The translations under genes were made by a program, and so were the position numbers. 64,000 nt of DNA. It comes from Caulobacter segnis. GTDB taxonomy: Bacteria; Pseudomonadota; Alphaproteobacteria; Caulobacterales; Caulobacteraceae. The first letter of the stretch is position 1; the number at the start of each line of letters is the position of its first letter. This document shows, piece after piece, positions 32,081 to 41,199 of this stretch. The stretch is from assembly GCF_029543125.1 (NCBI RefSeq), contig NZ_JARQWW010000001.1:868001-932000 (forward strand), written 5' to 3'. The notes under the pieces were generated by a model. It did no database searches, was not told the DNA's origin, and was given only the letters and a program-made list of their open reading frames with translations.

Positions 32081-35000
32081 TTACCAGCGGGCGCGGACGC
32101 CCAGGGTGTAGCGAGGCTCGAACTCGTTTTGCCAGACGTATTGGGTCTGACCCTTGGCGAAGCGAGCGTAGTAGTTCTCGATCTCGCCGGTGACGTTGGA
32201 GCCGTTGAGGTAGACGGTCACGTTGTCACGCACGGCGTAGCTGACGTTCACGTCCACGTACTGGGTCGAGTCCTGGTAGATCGGGATGTTGTTGCTCATC
32301 ACCTCTTGCAGGCGGGCGCTGCGGAAGTTGTAGGCCACGCGGACCTGCAGCTTGTCGTCCTGGTACCAGCCGATCAGATTGAACTGGTTCTTGGAGTTCT
32401 GGGCGAAGGGCAGCTTCTCGCCATCGACACCCAGACGCGACTCCTCGCTGGGCGAGTAGGTGTAGTTGGTGTCGAAGCCGAAGTTCTCGAGGATCGGCGA
32501 GCTGATGAAGTCGCTCATGGCGACCTTGGCGCCGACTTCCAGACCCTTCACTTCGCCGCCGTCGCCCTGGATAGGCAGGGTGACGTTGACCGGACGGCGG
32601 ATGACGCCGTCCTGATCGGGGAAGCTGCCGGTGGTCGTGCCGTTGGTGACGAAGCTGTCGATCTTCAGCAGGAAAGCCGAGATCGAGAACATCGAGGCCT
32701 GACCGACATAGTACTCGAGCGCGGCGTCGAAGTTGTCCGAACGCCAGGGATCGAGGTTCGGGTTGCCCTTGGCCTCGGCGCTGGTGACGATGCGGATGCC
32801 AAGACCCGGATCGTCCGCCGTGTTGATCTTCAGCGCGCCGCCGTAGTTGAGCAGGTCGAGCGGCTGCATCGTCTTGGAGTACGAGAAGCGCGCCTTCAGG
32901 GCGTCGGTGACCGCGTACTGAGCGTTGATCGACGGCAGCAGGTCCGTGTACTTGCGGCGGGTGACCGTATCGCCCGCATCGGCGTTGGTGTCGCCGTAGT
33001 TGCGGGTCTCGCCAGTGATGTTCTGGCGCACCAGCAGTTCGGTGCGGATCATCTTCAGACCCATATCGCCCGACAGCCTGCCGATGGCGAAGTTGGTCGC
33101 GGCATAGGCGCTCTGCTCGCGCAGGTCGACGTCGTAGGATTCGCCCGGAACGGTGACGCGGATGGCGCCGCCGAACACCTTCTTGTGGAATTCAGCCGGG
33201 TTGTCGAAGTCGCGCGGATCGACCGCCCACACGCCGGGCAGGCCGGCCGTGACGCCGCCGTAGTCATCCACCCAGATGACGTTGTTGTAGGTGTCGAGGC
33301 GGGTCGGGGCGTTGACGGTGTAGGGTTGGAATTTCCGCACGCCGGTCAGCGGATCGATGATGAACTCGCCGGCCTGGCACTGGCTCTGGTCCATCACGAC
33401 GTCGATGGCCTTCCACTGGGCCTCGCAGCCACCGGCCGGAACGGGCGAGCCGTTGGCCTGCACCGCGCCCGGAACGCCGCCGTAGAAGCCCGAGAACAGG
33501 TGGAACTGCTCGGCCTCGACCGAGCGGTCGCTGATGCGCGCGCCCACGTCGATGTTGGTGATGAAGCCCAGGAACGGCTCGTCTTGGAACTTGTAGTGGC
33601 CGTCGGCGCGGAACACCGACATCTCCGACTGGATCTCGTTGTTGCCTTCGGACGAGAACGCGCCGATCGCGTAGCTGTCCTTGTTGGCCATGTAGTCCTT
33701 CAGCGTCTTGCCGGCGCCGAGGCCGCCGCTGATCGGACGGTCGAAGCCGCTCCAGACCGCCTTGTCGCCCGAGATGTTGTAGTGCAGCTGCGGGTTCTCG
33801 CCGTAGCCCAGCGGGTTCGGGTCGACGAACCGGCCGCCGGCGCTGCCGACGATGCCGTTGGTGTAGCGGGTCGGGAACTTCGACGCGATCGCGGCCGGAT
33901 AGAAGGTGCCGCGCGTGCGGTCGGTGGCGTCGCGGAACAGGGTGAAGCGGCCCGGCGCATAGCGCCAGTTGCTCAGGTCGCCCTGGGCTTGGCCGTTCAT
34001 GCTGAGGCGGTCGCCGTCGGCATAGATGGCGCGGACTTCGGCGGTGAACGGACCGTCGTTGTCGTAGTTCAGCTCGACGTTGAAGTTCTTGGTTTCCGAC
34101 TTGGTGACGCGGTTCACCGAGAACGAGTTCACCCACCAGGCGTCGATGTCGTACTCGTCGACGGCCAGCCAGGGACGGCCGTTGGTGGTCGAGCCCGTGT
34201 TCTGGGACACGGTCGGACGGGACCACACGCCGAAGGCGTCGCCCGACCAACGGTTGGAGATGTTGAGGCCGACCTTGCGGTCATATTCGTCGAGCTTGGC
34301 GTAGAAGCCCTCGGCCACCAGGGTGAAGCCTTCACCCAGATCGAACTCGAAGGCGCCGTTCACGGCCAGGCGTTCACGCTCCACGGTACGGGCGAAGCTT
34401 TCGAAGCCGTGCGGCGAGATGAAGTTGTTCGGCGCGGTGCCGCCCCAGTCGTTGTTGCCCGACAGGGCCACGGTGCCGGAATAGTTGTTGCCGAGGTTGG
34501 CGTTGCTCGCCGCCACGCCCACCAGGGCGCCGACGCGGTCGTTGCGCCAGGAGGCCAGGGCGTTGACCAGCCAGTCGTCCTTCTTGGTGTCGTCGCCGCG
34601 CTGATATTCGGCGCCGCCGCTCAGCTGCAGGCCCGACGGCATCTGGAACGGACGGCGGGTGCGCAGGTCGATGGTGCCCGAGATGCCCGACAGGGCGTTG
34701 GTCGGGTCGGTGGTCTTGTAGACCAGCACTTGGTTCATCAGCTGGGCGGGGACGTCCATCAGGTTCGGCTGGGCCTCGCCCATGTTGCCGGCGCTGAGGT
34801 ACTGTTCGCCGTTCAGCAGGGTGATGACCTGCCGCAGGCCGCGGATGTTGACCGTCGCGCCTTCACCGGCGTTGCGCTGGATCTGGATGCCGGACACCCG
34901 CTGCAGGGCGTCGGCGATGGTGACGTCGGGCAGCTTGCCGATGTCTTCCGACGAAATGGCGTCCACGAGAGCGGTTTCGGTCCGCTTGACGTCCACGGAC

Positions 35001-35161
35001 TTCATCTGCGAGGCGCGGATGCCGGTGACGATGAGCTCTTCGACTTCGGAGTCCTGCGCATGCGCGATGGTCGAGATCGCCAGGGGCGAGGCCCCCGCCA
35101 GCAGCACCGCCGCCAACTTCGTGGTCAGCTTCCTCACGGTCGCTTTCTTGCCTGAAGACAC
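32081..35161 (-). CDS. TonB-dependent receptor (proteobacterial TIGR01782-like)
   Basis: A 1026-residue outer-membrane receptor. The signal peptide ends near residue 36 (STIAHAQ). A TonB-box-like ELIVTGIR lies at about 42-49. The plug is at about 60-170 (LPDVTIADALQRVSG, GATVNIRGL). The 22-strand barrel occupies the rest, and a C-terminal YTLGVRARW ends in an aromatic residue. The length and plug type match the large Caulobacterales/Xanthomonas receptors that import oligosaccharides. It begins at GTG 35161 after a leader of over 200 bases that holds a LacI-type palindrome. The downstream halogenases and isomerase suggest a common substrate pathway. Confidence 0.93.
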   Translation of the reverse strand: MSSGKKATVRKLTTKLAAVLLAGASPLAISTIAHAQDSEVEELIVTGIRASQMKSVDVKRTETALVDAISSEDIGKLPDVTIADALQRVSGIQIQRNAGEGATVNIRGLRQVITLLNGEQYLSAGNMGEAQPNLMDVPAQLMNQVLVYKTTDPTNALSGISGTIDLRTRRPFQMPSGLQLSGGAEYQRGDDTKKDDWLVNALASWRNDRVGALVGVAASNANLGNNYSGTVALSGNNDWGGTAPNNFISPHGFESFARTVERERLAVNGAFEFDLGEGFTLVAEGFYAKLDEYDRKVGLNISNRWSGDAFGVWSRPTVSQNTGSTTNGRPWLAVDEYDIDAWWVNSFSVNRVTKSETKNFNVELNYDNDGPFTAEVRAIYADGDRLSMNGQAQGDLSNWRYAPGRFTLFRDATDRTRGTFYPAAIASKFPTRYTNGIVGSAGGRFVDPNPLGYGENPQLHYNISGDKAVWSGFDRPISGGLGAGKTLKDYMANKDSYAIGAFSSEGNNEIQSEMSVFRADGHYKFQDEPFLGFITNIDVGARISDRSVEAEQFHLFSGFYGGVPGAVQANGSPVPAGGCEAQWKAIDVVMDQSQCQAGEFIIDPLTGVRKFQPYTVNAPTRLDTYNNVIWVDDYGGVTAGLPGVWAVDPRDFDNPAEFHKKVFGGAIRVTVPGESYDVDLREQSAYAATNFAIGRLSGDMGLKMIRTELLVRQNITGETRNYGDTNADAGDTVTRRKYTDLLPSINAQYAVTDALKARFSYSKTMQPLDLLNYGGALKINTADDPGLGIRIVTSAEAKGNPNLDPWRSDNFDAALEYYVGQASMFSISAFLLKIDSFVTNGTTTGSFPDQDGVIRRPVNVTLPIQGDGGEVKGLEVGAKVAMSDFISSPILENFGFDTNYTYSPSEESRLGVDGEKLPFAQNSKNQFNLIGWYQDDKLQVRVAYNFRSARLQEVMSNNIPIYQDSTQYVDVNVSYAVRDNVTVYLNGSNVTGEIENYYARFAKGQTQYVWQNEFEPRYTLGVRARW

Positions 35162-35515
35162 GTTGTTTCCCCTTCCCCGTTGGGTGATGGTTTTCTTTTG
35201 AGTGTGAACAGATGAGCGCCCGCGCGCCGGCGCGCGCCTGGCGCGGTCCGGACGTCAGCGATCTCGACGCTCTGGATAGGTCCGACGTCGCCTAGGCGGA
35301 CGGACTCGAAACTGTGCTGTGCATTGGCCTTGCGTCCTCCCAAACGCGGTCCGGGCGGTTTTCCGCCTGTTTATGATGCTAACTAACGACGCATTGACAG
35401 CGCTGTCAAGCGGTCAGACAAAGCTTCGCCACGTTTCCGTCACGCCCGCGGATACCCGCGCACCTTAAGCTTGGCGGTTAGCACCACCTTTAGATGTAGT
35501 TGTCATGCTTGCCGC
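35162..35515. other. divergent promoter region, receptor and MASE1 kinase
   Basis: These 354 bases hold no gene that I can support. They contain the 16-bp palindrome at 35394-35409. A possible leftward promoter lies there, with -35 TTGACA inside the palindrome and a weak downstream element GTTAGTTA at 35387-35380 resembling the Caulobacter vegetative -10. The DNA nearest the receptor gene is GC-rich and featureless. Confidence 0.5.
35394..35409. promoter_or_regulatory. LacI-type operator palindrome
   Basis: TTGACAGCGCTGTCAA, a perfect 16-bp palindrome with the central CG and TGACA/TGTCA arms typical of LacI/GalR-family sites. Both strands read TTGACA, so it doubles as a -35 hexamer; a bound repressor would block polymerase. 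No LacI gene is in the window. Confidence 0.65.
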
Positions 35516-38362
35516 ATGACCGCTCTGCGCCGTCCCATCATGCGAGCCCTGGCCATCGGCTCCGTCACACCCGCCGTGGCCTTCCTGGCGTGGGCGTGCG
35601 TGGCCCTGACGATGCGGCACAAGCAGCTGACGCCGATCTGGGCGGCGAACGGCCTGGCGCTCACGGCGCTGCTTCTGGCGCCCTGGCGCTACTGGGGCTG
35701 GATCGTGGCCGCGGCGGTCGGGGGCAATCTGATCGGGAACGCCGCCGCGGGCGCGACGCCGATTCTCGCCTTCGGCCTGTCGGTCACCGACGCAATCGAG
35801 TATCTCGCCTGCGCCTATATCGTCCGCCGCATTCTCGGGGCTCAGGTCGATCTCAGCCAACCACGCCACCTTACCTGGTTCGTGATCGCCTCAGTGGTCA
35901 GCGTCCTGGGCTCGGCCCTGATCAGTTCGCTCATGCTGCACGCCCTGGGCCGCGGCATGATCATGCAGAACTTCACCCTGTGGATCCTGGCCAACAGCCT
36001 GGGCCTGCTGATCATCACCCCCGCCCTGACCACCCTGGCGCGACGGCCCGACGCCTTCCGCGCCAATCTCTTCGACCGCATATCCATCGCCGCCATCGCG
36101 GCCATCGCCGCCATGGTGGTCGCGGTCTTCCACTTCGGCCCCTATCCTTTCCTGTTCTTCGTGCCGCCGCTGGTGTTGCTGCTGGCGGTGCGGATGGAGG
36201 CCCTGGGCGCCATGATCGGGGTGGCGGTCACCGCCATAACCGCCGTGCTGCTCAGCGCCGCCGGGGTCGGCTCGCTCGACAACCAGCCCATGGGCGCGGT
36301 CGAAAAGGCCATCGCCCTGCAGCTTTTCCTGGCCGTGACCACCCTCACCGCCCTCTTCGTCGCGGCCATGGCCACGCGCGGGCGCCGACTTCAGCAGGAA
36401 GCGGTCGCCGCGCGCGACGCCGCCCGTGAGCAGAGCCGGCGCGCCGAGATGGCCGAGGGCGTCGTCGGCCTGGGTCACTGGCGAATGGACCTGCACGACC
36501 AGGGCCTCACCTGTTCGCGCCAGATGTTCGACATCTTCGGCGTGGACGAGAACGAAACCAACCTTCTGGAGCTCTCCCGCTCCATCATCGTCCCCGCCGA
36601 CCGCGCGCGACTGAAGCAGGAGCTGATCAGCATCGTCACCGGCAAAGCGCCGATGAATGACATCAGCATCTCCATCGTGCGGCCGGACGGCGCGGCGCGG
36701 CGGCTGTCGATCCGGATGCGCCTTGATCACGATGACGCCGGCGTTCCCGCCGCCATCTTCGGCACGACCCTCGACATCACCGCCCAGGTCGCCAGCGAAA
36801 CGGCTCTGGCCGAGAGCGAAGCCCGCTTCCGTCTGCTGGCCGAAAACGCCACCGACCTCGTGCTGCAGTGCAATACGCGCGGCGTGCTGACCTATGTCTC
36901 GCCGTCCTCGAAGACCTTGCTGGGCTACGATTCCGAAGGCCTGGCCGGCCGCAACGCTCTGGACTTCCTGGTTCGGCAGGACGTCCGCGCCATGCTCGAC
37001 AGCCTGATCGCCCAGGGCGCCCAAGCGGGGGGCAAGCCGGCGCGCATCGAATACCGCATTCGCAAGCACAACGGCGAAACCGCCTGGTTCGAAGGCCAGC
37101 CCGTGATCGTGCGCGATCCGAACACGGACCGCATCACCGGCATCACAGACATCGTCCGCGACATCACCGCCCGCAAGGCGCTGGAGGCGCAGCTCCATGA
37201 GGCCCGGGTGGAGGCCGAAGCCGCCGCCGCCGCCAAGGCCGAATTCCTGGCCAATATGAGCCATGAGCTGCGCACGCCCCTGACCGCGGTCATCGGCTTC
37301 TCCGAGATGGCCGCCCGCCGACCGGGGCAGGACGTGCAGACTGTCGAATACCTGGAGCTGGTGACCACCGCCGGCCGCGCCCTTCTGGCGACCGTCAACG
37401 ACATCCTGGAGTTCTCGAAACTGGAAGCCGGCCAGGTGGAGATCAATGCGGTGGACGTGGATCCGCGCGGCCTGGCCGAGCGGACCGTCGCCCTGTTCTC
37501 CATCCAGGCCGCCCAGAAGGGCCTGACGCTTTGCTCTACCGGCATAGGGACCCTGCCCCCGTCCGTGCGGATCGACGCCGACCGCGTGCGCCAAGTGCTG
37601 CTGAACCTGCTGGGCAACGCCGTGAAGTTCACCGAGACGGGCGAGGTTCGCTTGGACGCCGCCTATGACGCCGACACCCAGATGCTGCGCATCCAGGTCG
37701 CCGACACGGGCCCGGGCATTCCGCCCGAAGACATGGAGAAGCTGTTCAAGCGCTTCTCACAGATCGACGGCTCCTCGACCCGCGCCCACGGCGGCACCGG
37801 TCTGGGCCTGGCGATCTGCAAGGGGCTGGTCGAGGCCATGGGCGGCGGCATCGCCGTCGACAGCACGCCGGGCCAAGGCTCCTGCTTCAGCTTCTACATC
37901 CCGGCCCCGGTCGGGCAGGCCGAGATCGAAGAGGCCGAGGCGGCGCCCCCCGCCATGGCGGGCCGCCGCATCCTTTTCGCCGACGACAACCTGGCCAATC
38001 GCCAGCTGGTGCATGTCCTGCTGAACGCCGTCGGCGTCGATGTCCGTCTCGCACGCGACGGCCTGGAGGCGCTGAGCCTCGCCGAGGCCGAAACCTTCGA
38101 CGCCATCCTGCTGGACCTGCGCATGCCGGGTCTCGATGGCGAAGGCGTCGCCCGCCGCCTGCGGGCCGATGAGCCGGAGGGCGCGCGCCGCCCGATCATC
38201 GCCTTTTCCGCCGGCGCCGCGACCCCGGCGCTGATGGAGGTGTTCGACGCCTGGGTCGGCAAGCCGGTGATTCCCGAGACCCTGCTCGCCACCCTCAGCG
38301 CCCTTGTCTCCGAGACTGCGCCGGCGCCCCGCAAGACCGCCCGGCAAGCCGCGAAAGGCTGA
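35516..38362 (+). CDS. MASE1-PAS-PAS hybrid histidine kinase
   Basis: A 948-residue membrane hybrid kinase. A MASE1-type integral-membrane sensor with about eight helices (residues 8-300; WAANGLALTALLLAPWRYWG is typical) is followed by PAS regions at about 325-435 and 440-560. HisKA has H-box NMSHELRTPLTAVIGFS near 583, and HATPase shows LLGNAVKFTETG, ADTGPGIPP and GTGLGLAI. A C-terminal receiver at about 835-940 has phospho-acceptor Asp in ILLDLRMPG near 868. No histidine phosphotransferase is adjacent. The start at 35516 is preferred to the frame's earlier candidate at 35471, but the ribosome-binding site is weak. Confidence 0.92.
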   Translation: MTALRRPIMRALAIGSVTPAVAFLAWACVALTMRHKQLTPIWAANGLALTALLLAPWRYWGWIVAAAVGGNLIGNAAAGATPILAFGLSVTDAIEYLACAYIVRRILGAQVDLSQPRHLTWFVIASVVSVLGSALISSLMLHALGRGMIMQNFTLWILANSLGLLIITPALTTLARRPDAFRANLFDRISIAAIAAIAAMVVAVFHFGPYPFLFFVPPLVLLLAVRMEALGAMIGVAVTAITAVLLSAAGVGSLDNQPMGAVEKAIALQLFLAVTTLTALFVAAMATRGRRLQQEAVAARDAAREQSRRAEMAEGVVGLGHWRMDLHDQGLTCSRQMFDIFGVDENETNLLELSRSIIVPADRARLKQELISIVTGKAPMNDISISIVRPDGAARRLSIRMRLDHDDAGVPAAIFGTTLDITAQVASETALAESEARFRLLAENATDLVLQCNTRGVLTYVSPSSKTLLGYDSEGLAGRNALDFLVRQDVRAMLDSLIAQGAQAGGKPARIEYRIRKHNGETAWFEGQPVIVRDPNTDRITGITDIVRDITARKALEAQLHEARVEAEAAAAAKAEFLANMSHELRTPLTAVIGFSEMAARRPGQDVQTVEYLELVTTAGRALLATVNDILEFSKLEAGQVEINAVDVDPRGLAERTVALFSIQAAQKGLTLCSTGIGTLPPSVRIDADRVRQVLLNLLGNAVKFTETGEVRLDAAYDADTQMLRIQVADTGPGIPPEDMEKLFKRFSQIDGSSTRAHGGTGLGLAICKGLVEAMGGGIAVDSTPGQGSCFSFYIPAPVGQAEIEEAEAAPPAMAGRRILFADDNLANRQLVHVLLNAVGVDVRLARDGLEALSLAEAETFDAILLDLRMPGLDGEGVARRLRADEPEGARRPIIAFSAGAATPALMEVFDAWVGKPVIPETLLATLSALVSETAPAPRKTARQAAKG

Positions 38363-38450
38363 TCGCTCGGATTTTTCCGCAGAGCGCGGCTGCAATCACC
38401 GCCTTCTGGGTCTAAGGCAGGGGGCTACAAGCACTCGGACGCTTTCATTC

Positions 38451-39020
38451 ATGGACGTCGAACGTCTCGCCATTCCCGAAGTGATGATCCTCAAGCCGCA
38501 GCGTGTTCGCGATGCGCGAGGATTCTTCACTGAACTCTACAGCCGTCAGAAGACCGCCGAACTTGGCCTGCCGGCCTTTGTTCAGGACAATATGAGCCTG
38601 TCGGAGAAGACCGGCACTCTGCGGGGCCTGCACTTCCAGACCCCGCCGCATCCGCAGGCCAAGCTCGTCAGCGTGCTGAGCGGCGCGATCCTCGACGTGG
38701 CCGTCGACGCCCGTCGCGGCTCACCGACCTTCGGCCGGCATGTGAGCCATGTTCTCGACGCCGACGGCGGGGAGCAGATGTACGTGCCGGTCGGCTTCCT
38801 GCACGGTTTCGTCACGCTGAAGCCGGACACCCGGGTGATGTACAAGGTCTCCGACGTCTATGCGCCCGGCTGCGACGGCGCAGTGCTTTGGAGCGACCCT
38901 GATCTGGCGATCAATTGGGGGGTCGAGAACGCCATCCTGTCGGCCAAGGACGAAGGCGCCCAGCGCTTCGCCGATTTCGACACGCCCTTCGAATATGCCG
39001 AAGCGGAGCCCGTCCCTTGA
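38451..39020 (+). CDS. rfbC: dTDP-4-dehydrorhamnose 3,5-epimerase
   Basis: A 189-residue cupin-fold epimerase, normal size for RfbC/RmlC. It has the family start (DVERLAIPEVMILKPQRV), RDARGFFTELY, catalytic His in TLRGLHFQ near 63, the QMYVPVGFLHGFV segment, and the acid region SDPDLAINW. It converts dTDP-4-keto-6-deoxyglucose to the L-rhamnose configuration. It is the first gene of rfbCBA; its TGA overlaps the TTG start of rfbB. The open frame continues upstream to 38304 but lacks family features there. Confidence 0.95.
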   Translation: MDVERLAIPEVMILKPQRVRDARGFFTELYSRQKTAELGLPAFVQDNMSLSEKTGTLRGLHFQTPPHPQAKLVSVLSGAILDVAVDARRGSPTFGRHVSHVLDADGGEQMYVPVGFLHGFVTLKPDTRVMYKVSDVYAPGCDGAVLWSDPDLAINWGVENAILSAKDEGAQRFADFDTPFEYAEAEPVP

Positions 39021-40069
39021 AGCTGATGGTCACGGGAGGCGCCGGCTTCATCGGCTCGGCGGTCGTCCGCCTGGCGATCGCGCGCGGGCTGTCGGTCGTC
39101 AATGTCGACAAGCTCACCTACTCGGCCAATCCGGCGAGCCTGGCTTCGGTCGAGGACCATTCGGCCTACGCCTTCGAACAGGCCGACATCGCCGACGCCG
39201 AAGCGATGAAGGCGGTCCTGGCGCGCCATCAGCCGGATGCGGTCATGCACCTGGCGGCGGAGTCCCATGTGGACCGCTCCATCGACGGCCCCCTGGCCTT
39301 CGTCCACACCAACGTCACGGGGACGGCCGTCCTGCTGGAGGCGGTCCGCGCCTATCTGCCGACGCTGGAGGCCGGCAAGCGAGACACCTTCCGCTTCCAC
39401 CACGTCTCAACCGACGAGGTGTTCGGCGCCCTGGGCATGGCGGACCGGCCCTTTGACGAGACCACCGCCTACGCTCCGAACTCTCCCTATTCGGCCAGCA
39501 AGGCGGCCTCGGATCATCTGGTCCGCGCCTGGGGCGAGACCTTCGGCGTTCCCTATGTCCTGACCAACTGCTCGAATAACTACGGGCCGTTCCAGTTTCC
39601 CGAAAAGCTGATCCCCGTGGTGGTGCTTCGCGCGCTCGCCGGCCTGCCCGTCCCCGTCTACGGCCAGGGCTTGAACGTCCGCGACTGGCTGTACGTGGAG
39701 GATCACGCCGAAGCCCTGCTGCTTGTCCTGGAGAAGGGCCGGCTGGGCGAGACCTACTGCATCGGCGGCGAGGCCGAGCGGCGCAACATCGACCTGGTGA
39801 AGACGCTCTGCTTGTCGCTGGACGCCATCCAGCCCGCCGCGTCGCCACATGCCCGGCTGATCGAGTTCGTCACCGACCGCCCGGGCCACGACCTGCGCTA
39901 CGCCATCGACATCGCCAAGATCCGCGGCGAGCTGGGCTGGTCGCCGCGCACGCCCATCGAGGAAGGCCTTGAGCGCACCGTGCATTGGTACCGGGACAAC
40001 GAGACTTGGTGGCGACCGCTTCTGGAACGCGACGGGGTGGGCCGCCGGCTCGGGCTTTCGTCCTTTTGA
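39017..40069 (+). CDS. rfbB: dTDP-glucose 4,6-dehydratase
   Basis: A 350-residue NAD-dependent SDR enzyme. It has the Rossmann [12 protein letters not shown] near the N-terminus, HLAAESHVDRSI near 77, the catalytic STDEVFG, and YSASKAASD with its Tyr-Lys pair near 155. The start is TTG 39017, overlapping the rfbC stop; this gives the standard MKLMVTGGAG N-terminus. It makes dTDP-4-keto-6-deoxyglucose from dTDP-glucose, the step before RfbC. It is followed 56 bases later by rfbA. Confidence 0.96.
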   Translation: MKLMVTGGAGFIGSAVVRLAIARGLSVVNVDKLTYSANPASLASVEDHSAYAFEQADIADAEAMKAVLARHQPDAVMHLAAESHVDRSIDGPLAFVHTNVTGTAVLLEAVRAYLPTLEAGKRDTFRFHHVSTDEVFGALGMADRPFDETTAYAPNSPYSASKAASDHLVRAWGETFGVPYVLTNCSNNYGPFQFPEKLIPVVVLRALAGLPVPVYGQGLNVRDWLYVEDHAEALLLVLEKGRLGETYCIGGEAERRNIDLVKTLCLSLDAIQPAASPHARLIEFVTDRPGHDLRYAIDIAKIRGELGWSPRTPIEEGLERTVHWYRDNETWWRPLLERDGVGRRLGLSSF

Positions 40070-40125
40070 GGCGCAGCTGTAGTATCCGTCGAGATTGGCC
40101 TTACGGGTCCAAGGAAAACTGAAGA

Positions 40126-41016
40126 ATGCGACGTGGGATCATCCTGGCGGGAGGCGCCGGAACGCGGCTGCACCCCCTGACCCTGGCGGTGTCGAAGCAG
40201 CTGCTGCCCATCTACGACAAGCCGATGATCTACTACCCGCTGTCGGTGCTCATGCTGGCCGGCATCCGCGAAGTGCTCATCATCACCACGCCGGAAGACG
40301 TCGCGGCGTTCCAGCGTCTGCTGGGCGACGGCTCGCGCATCGGCATGTCGCTGAGCTATGCGATCCAGCCCTCGCCTGACGGTCTGGCCCAGGCCTTCAT
40401 CCTGGGCGAAGAGTTCTTGGACGGCGGCCCCAGCGTGCTCGTGCTCGGAGACAACATCTTCTACGGGGCGCAGTTCGGCGCACGGCTTGCCGACGCCAAT
40501 GCGCGCCAGGATGGCGCGACCATATTCGGATATACCGTGGCCGACCCCGGCCGCTACGGCGTCGTGGAGTTCGCGCCGGACGGCCGCGTCCTGTCCATCG
40601 AGGAAAAGCCGCAGAAGCCCAAGTCGAATTACGCGGTGACCGGCCTCTATTTCTACGACGGACGCGCCTCGGCCATGGCGCACACCTTGAAGCCGTCGCC
40701 GCGAGGCGAGCTGGAGATCACCGACCTCAACCGCCTCTATCTGGAAAGCGGCGACCTGCGCGTGGAGCAGCTTGGCCGCGGCTTCACCTGGCTGGACACC
40801 GGCACCCATGACAGCCTCATCCAGGCCGGCGAATTCGTCCGCACCCTGGAGCAGCGCCAAGGCCTGCGCATCGGCTCCATCGAGGAGATCGCCTTCAACA
40901 AGGGGTGGATCGACTCGGACGCTTTGCTGTCCATCGCCGGCGGCACGCGCAACGATTATGCGGACTATCTGCGCGGCCTGGCGCGCGGCGAGATATCGGT
41001 GAACGTCACCTACTGA
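40126..41016 (+). CDS. rfbA: glucose-1-phosphate thymidylyltransferase
   Basis: A 296-residue nucleotidyltransferase. The dTTP-binding signature [16 protein letters not shown] opens the protein, followed by [45 protein letters not shown] and the [10 protein letters not shown] allosteric region. It catalyses dTTP plus glucose-1-phosphate to dTDP-glucose, the first step toward dTDP-rhamnose for surface polysaccharide. AAGGA lies about 10 bases before the ATG. The final enzyme of the pathway, RfbD, is not in the window. Confidence 0.96.
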   Translation: MRRGIILAGGAGTRLHPLTLAVSKQLLPIYDKPMIYYPLSVLMLAGIREVLIITTPEDVAAFQRLLGDGSRIGMSLSYAIQPSPDGLAQAFILGEEFLDGGPSVLVLGDNIFYGAQFGARLADANARQDGATIFGYTVADPGRYGVVEFAPDGRVLSIEEKPQKPKSNYAVTGLYFYDGRASAMAHTLKPSPRGELEITDLNRLYLESGDLRVEQLGRGFTWLDTGTHDSLIQAGEFVRTLEQRQGLRIGSIEEIAFNKGWIDSDALLSIAGGTRNDYADYLRGLARGEISVNVTY

Positions 41017-41027
41017 CGGAGCCTGCC

Positions 41028-41198
41028 ATGAGCGATGACCAAGCCCCTCCCGGCGAGACGCCGATCCAGAAGGCTCTGCGCCTGAAGAACGCCGCGATCG
41101 CCGCGCGCCCGAAGCCGCCGCGCGGCGGGCGTTTTCAGCGCGAACAGGCCATGGGCCTGAACAGCTCGAAGTCCCGCAAGCCCTGGACAGGCGGCTAG
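41028..41198 (+). CDS. small basic hypothetical protein
   Basis: A 56-residue protein, MSDDQAPPGETPIQKALRLK..., basic and probably disordered at both ends, with no signal or membrane segment. The ATG at 41028 has GGAG 7 bases upstream and lies 11 bases after the rfbA stop, so it is likely read from the rfb transcript. The KPPRGGRFQREQ segment suggests nucleic-acid or ribosome association, but no function can be assigned. Confidence 0.6.
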   Translation: MSDDQAPPGETPIQKALRLKNAAIAARPKPPRGGRFQREQAMGLNSSKSRKPWTGG

Positions 41199-41199
41199 A

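Noticed and set aside
32129..35155. 1008-codon plus-strand frame opposite the TonB receptor
   Set aside because: Shadow frame: composition is Val/Gly/Asp/Arg repeats, and no motifs are seen. The minus-strand receptor accounts for the coding bias.
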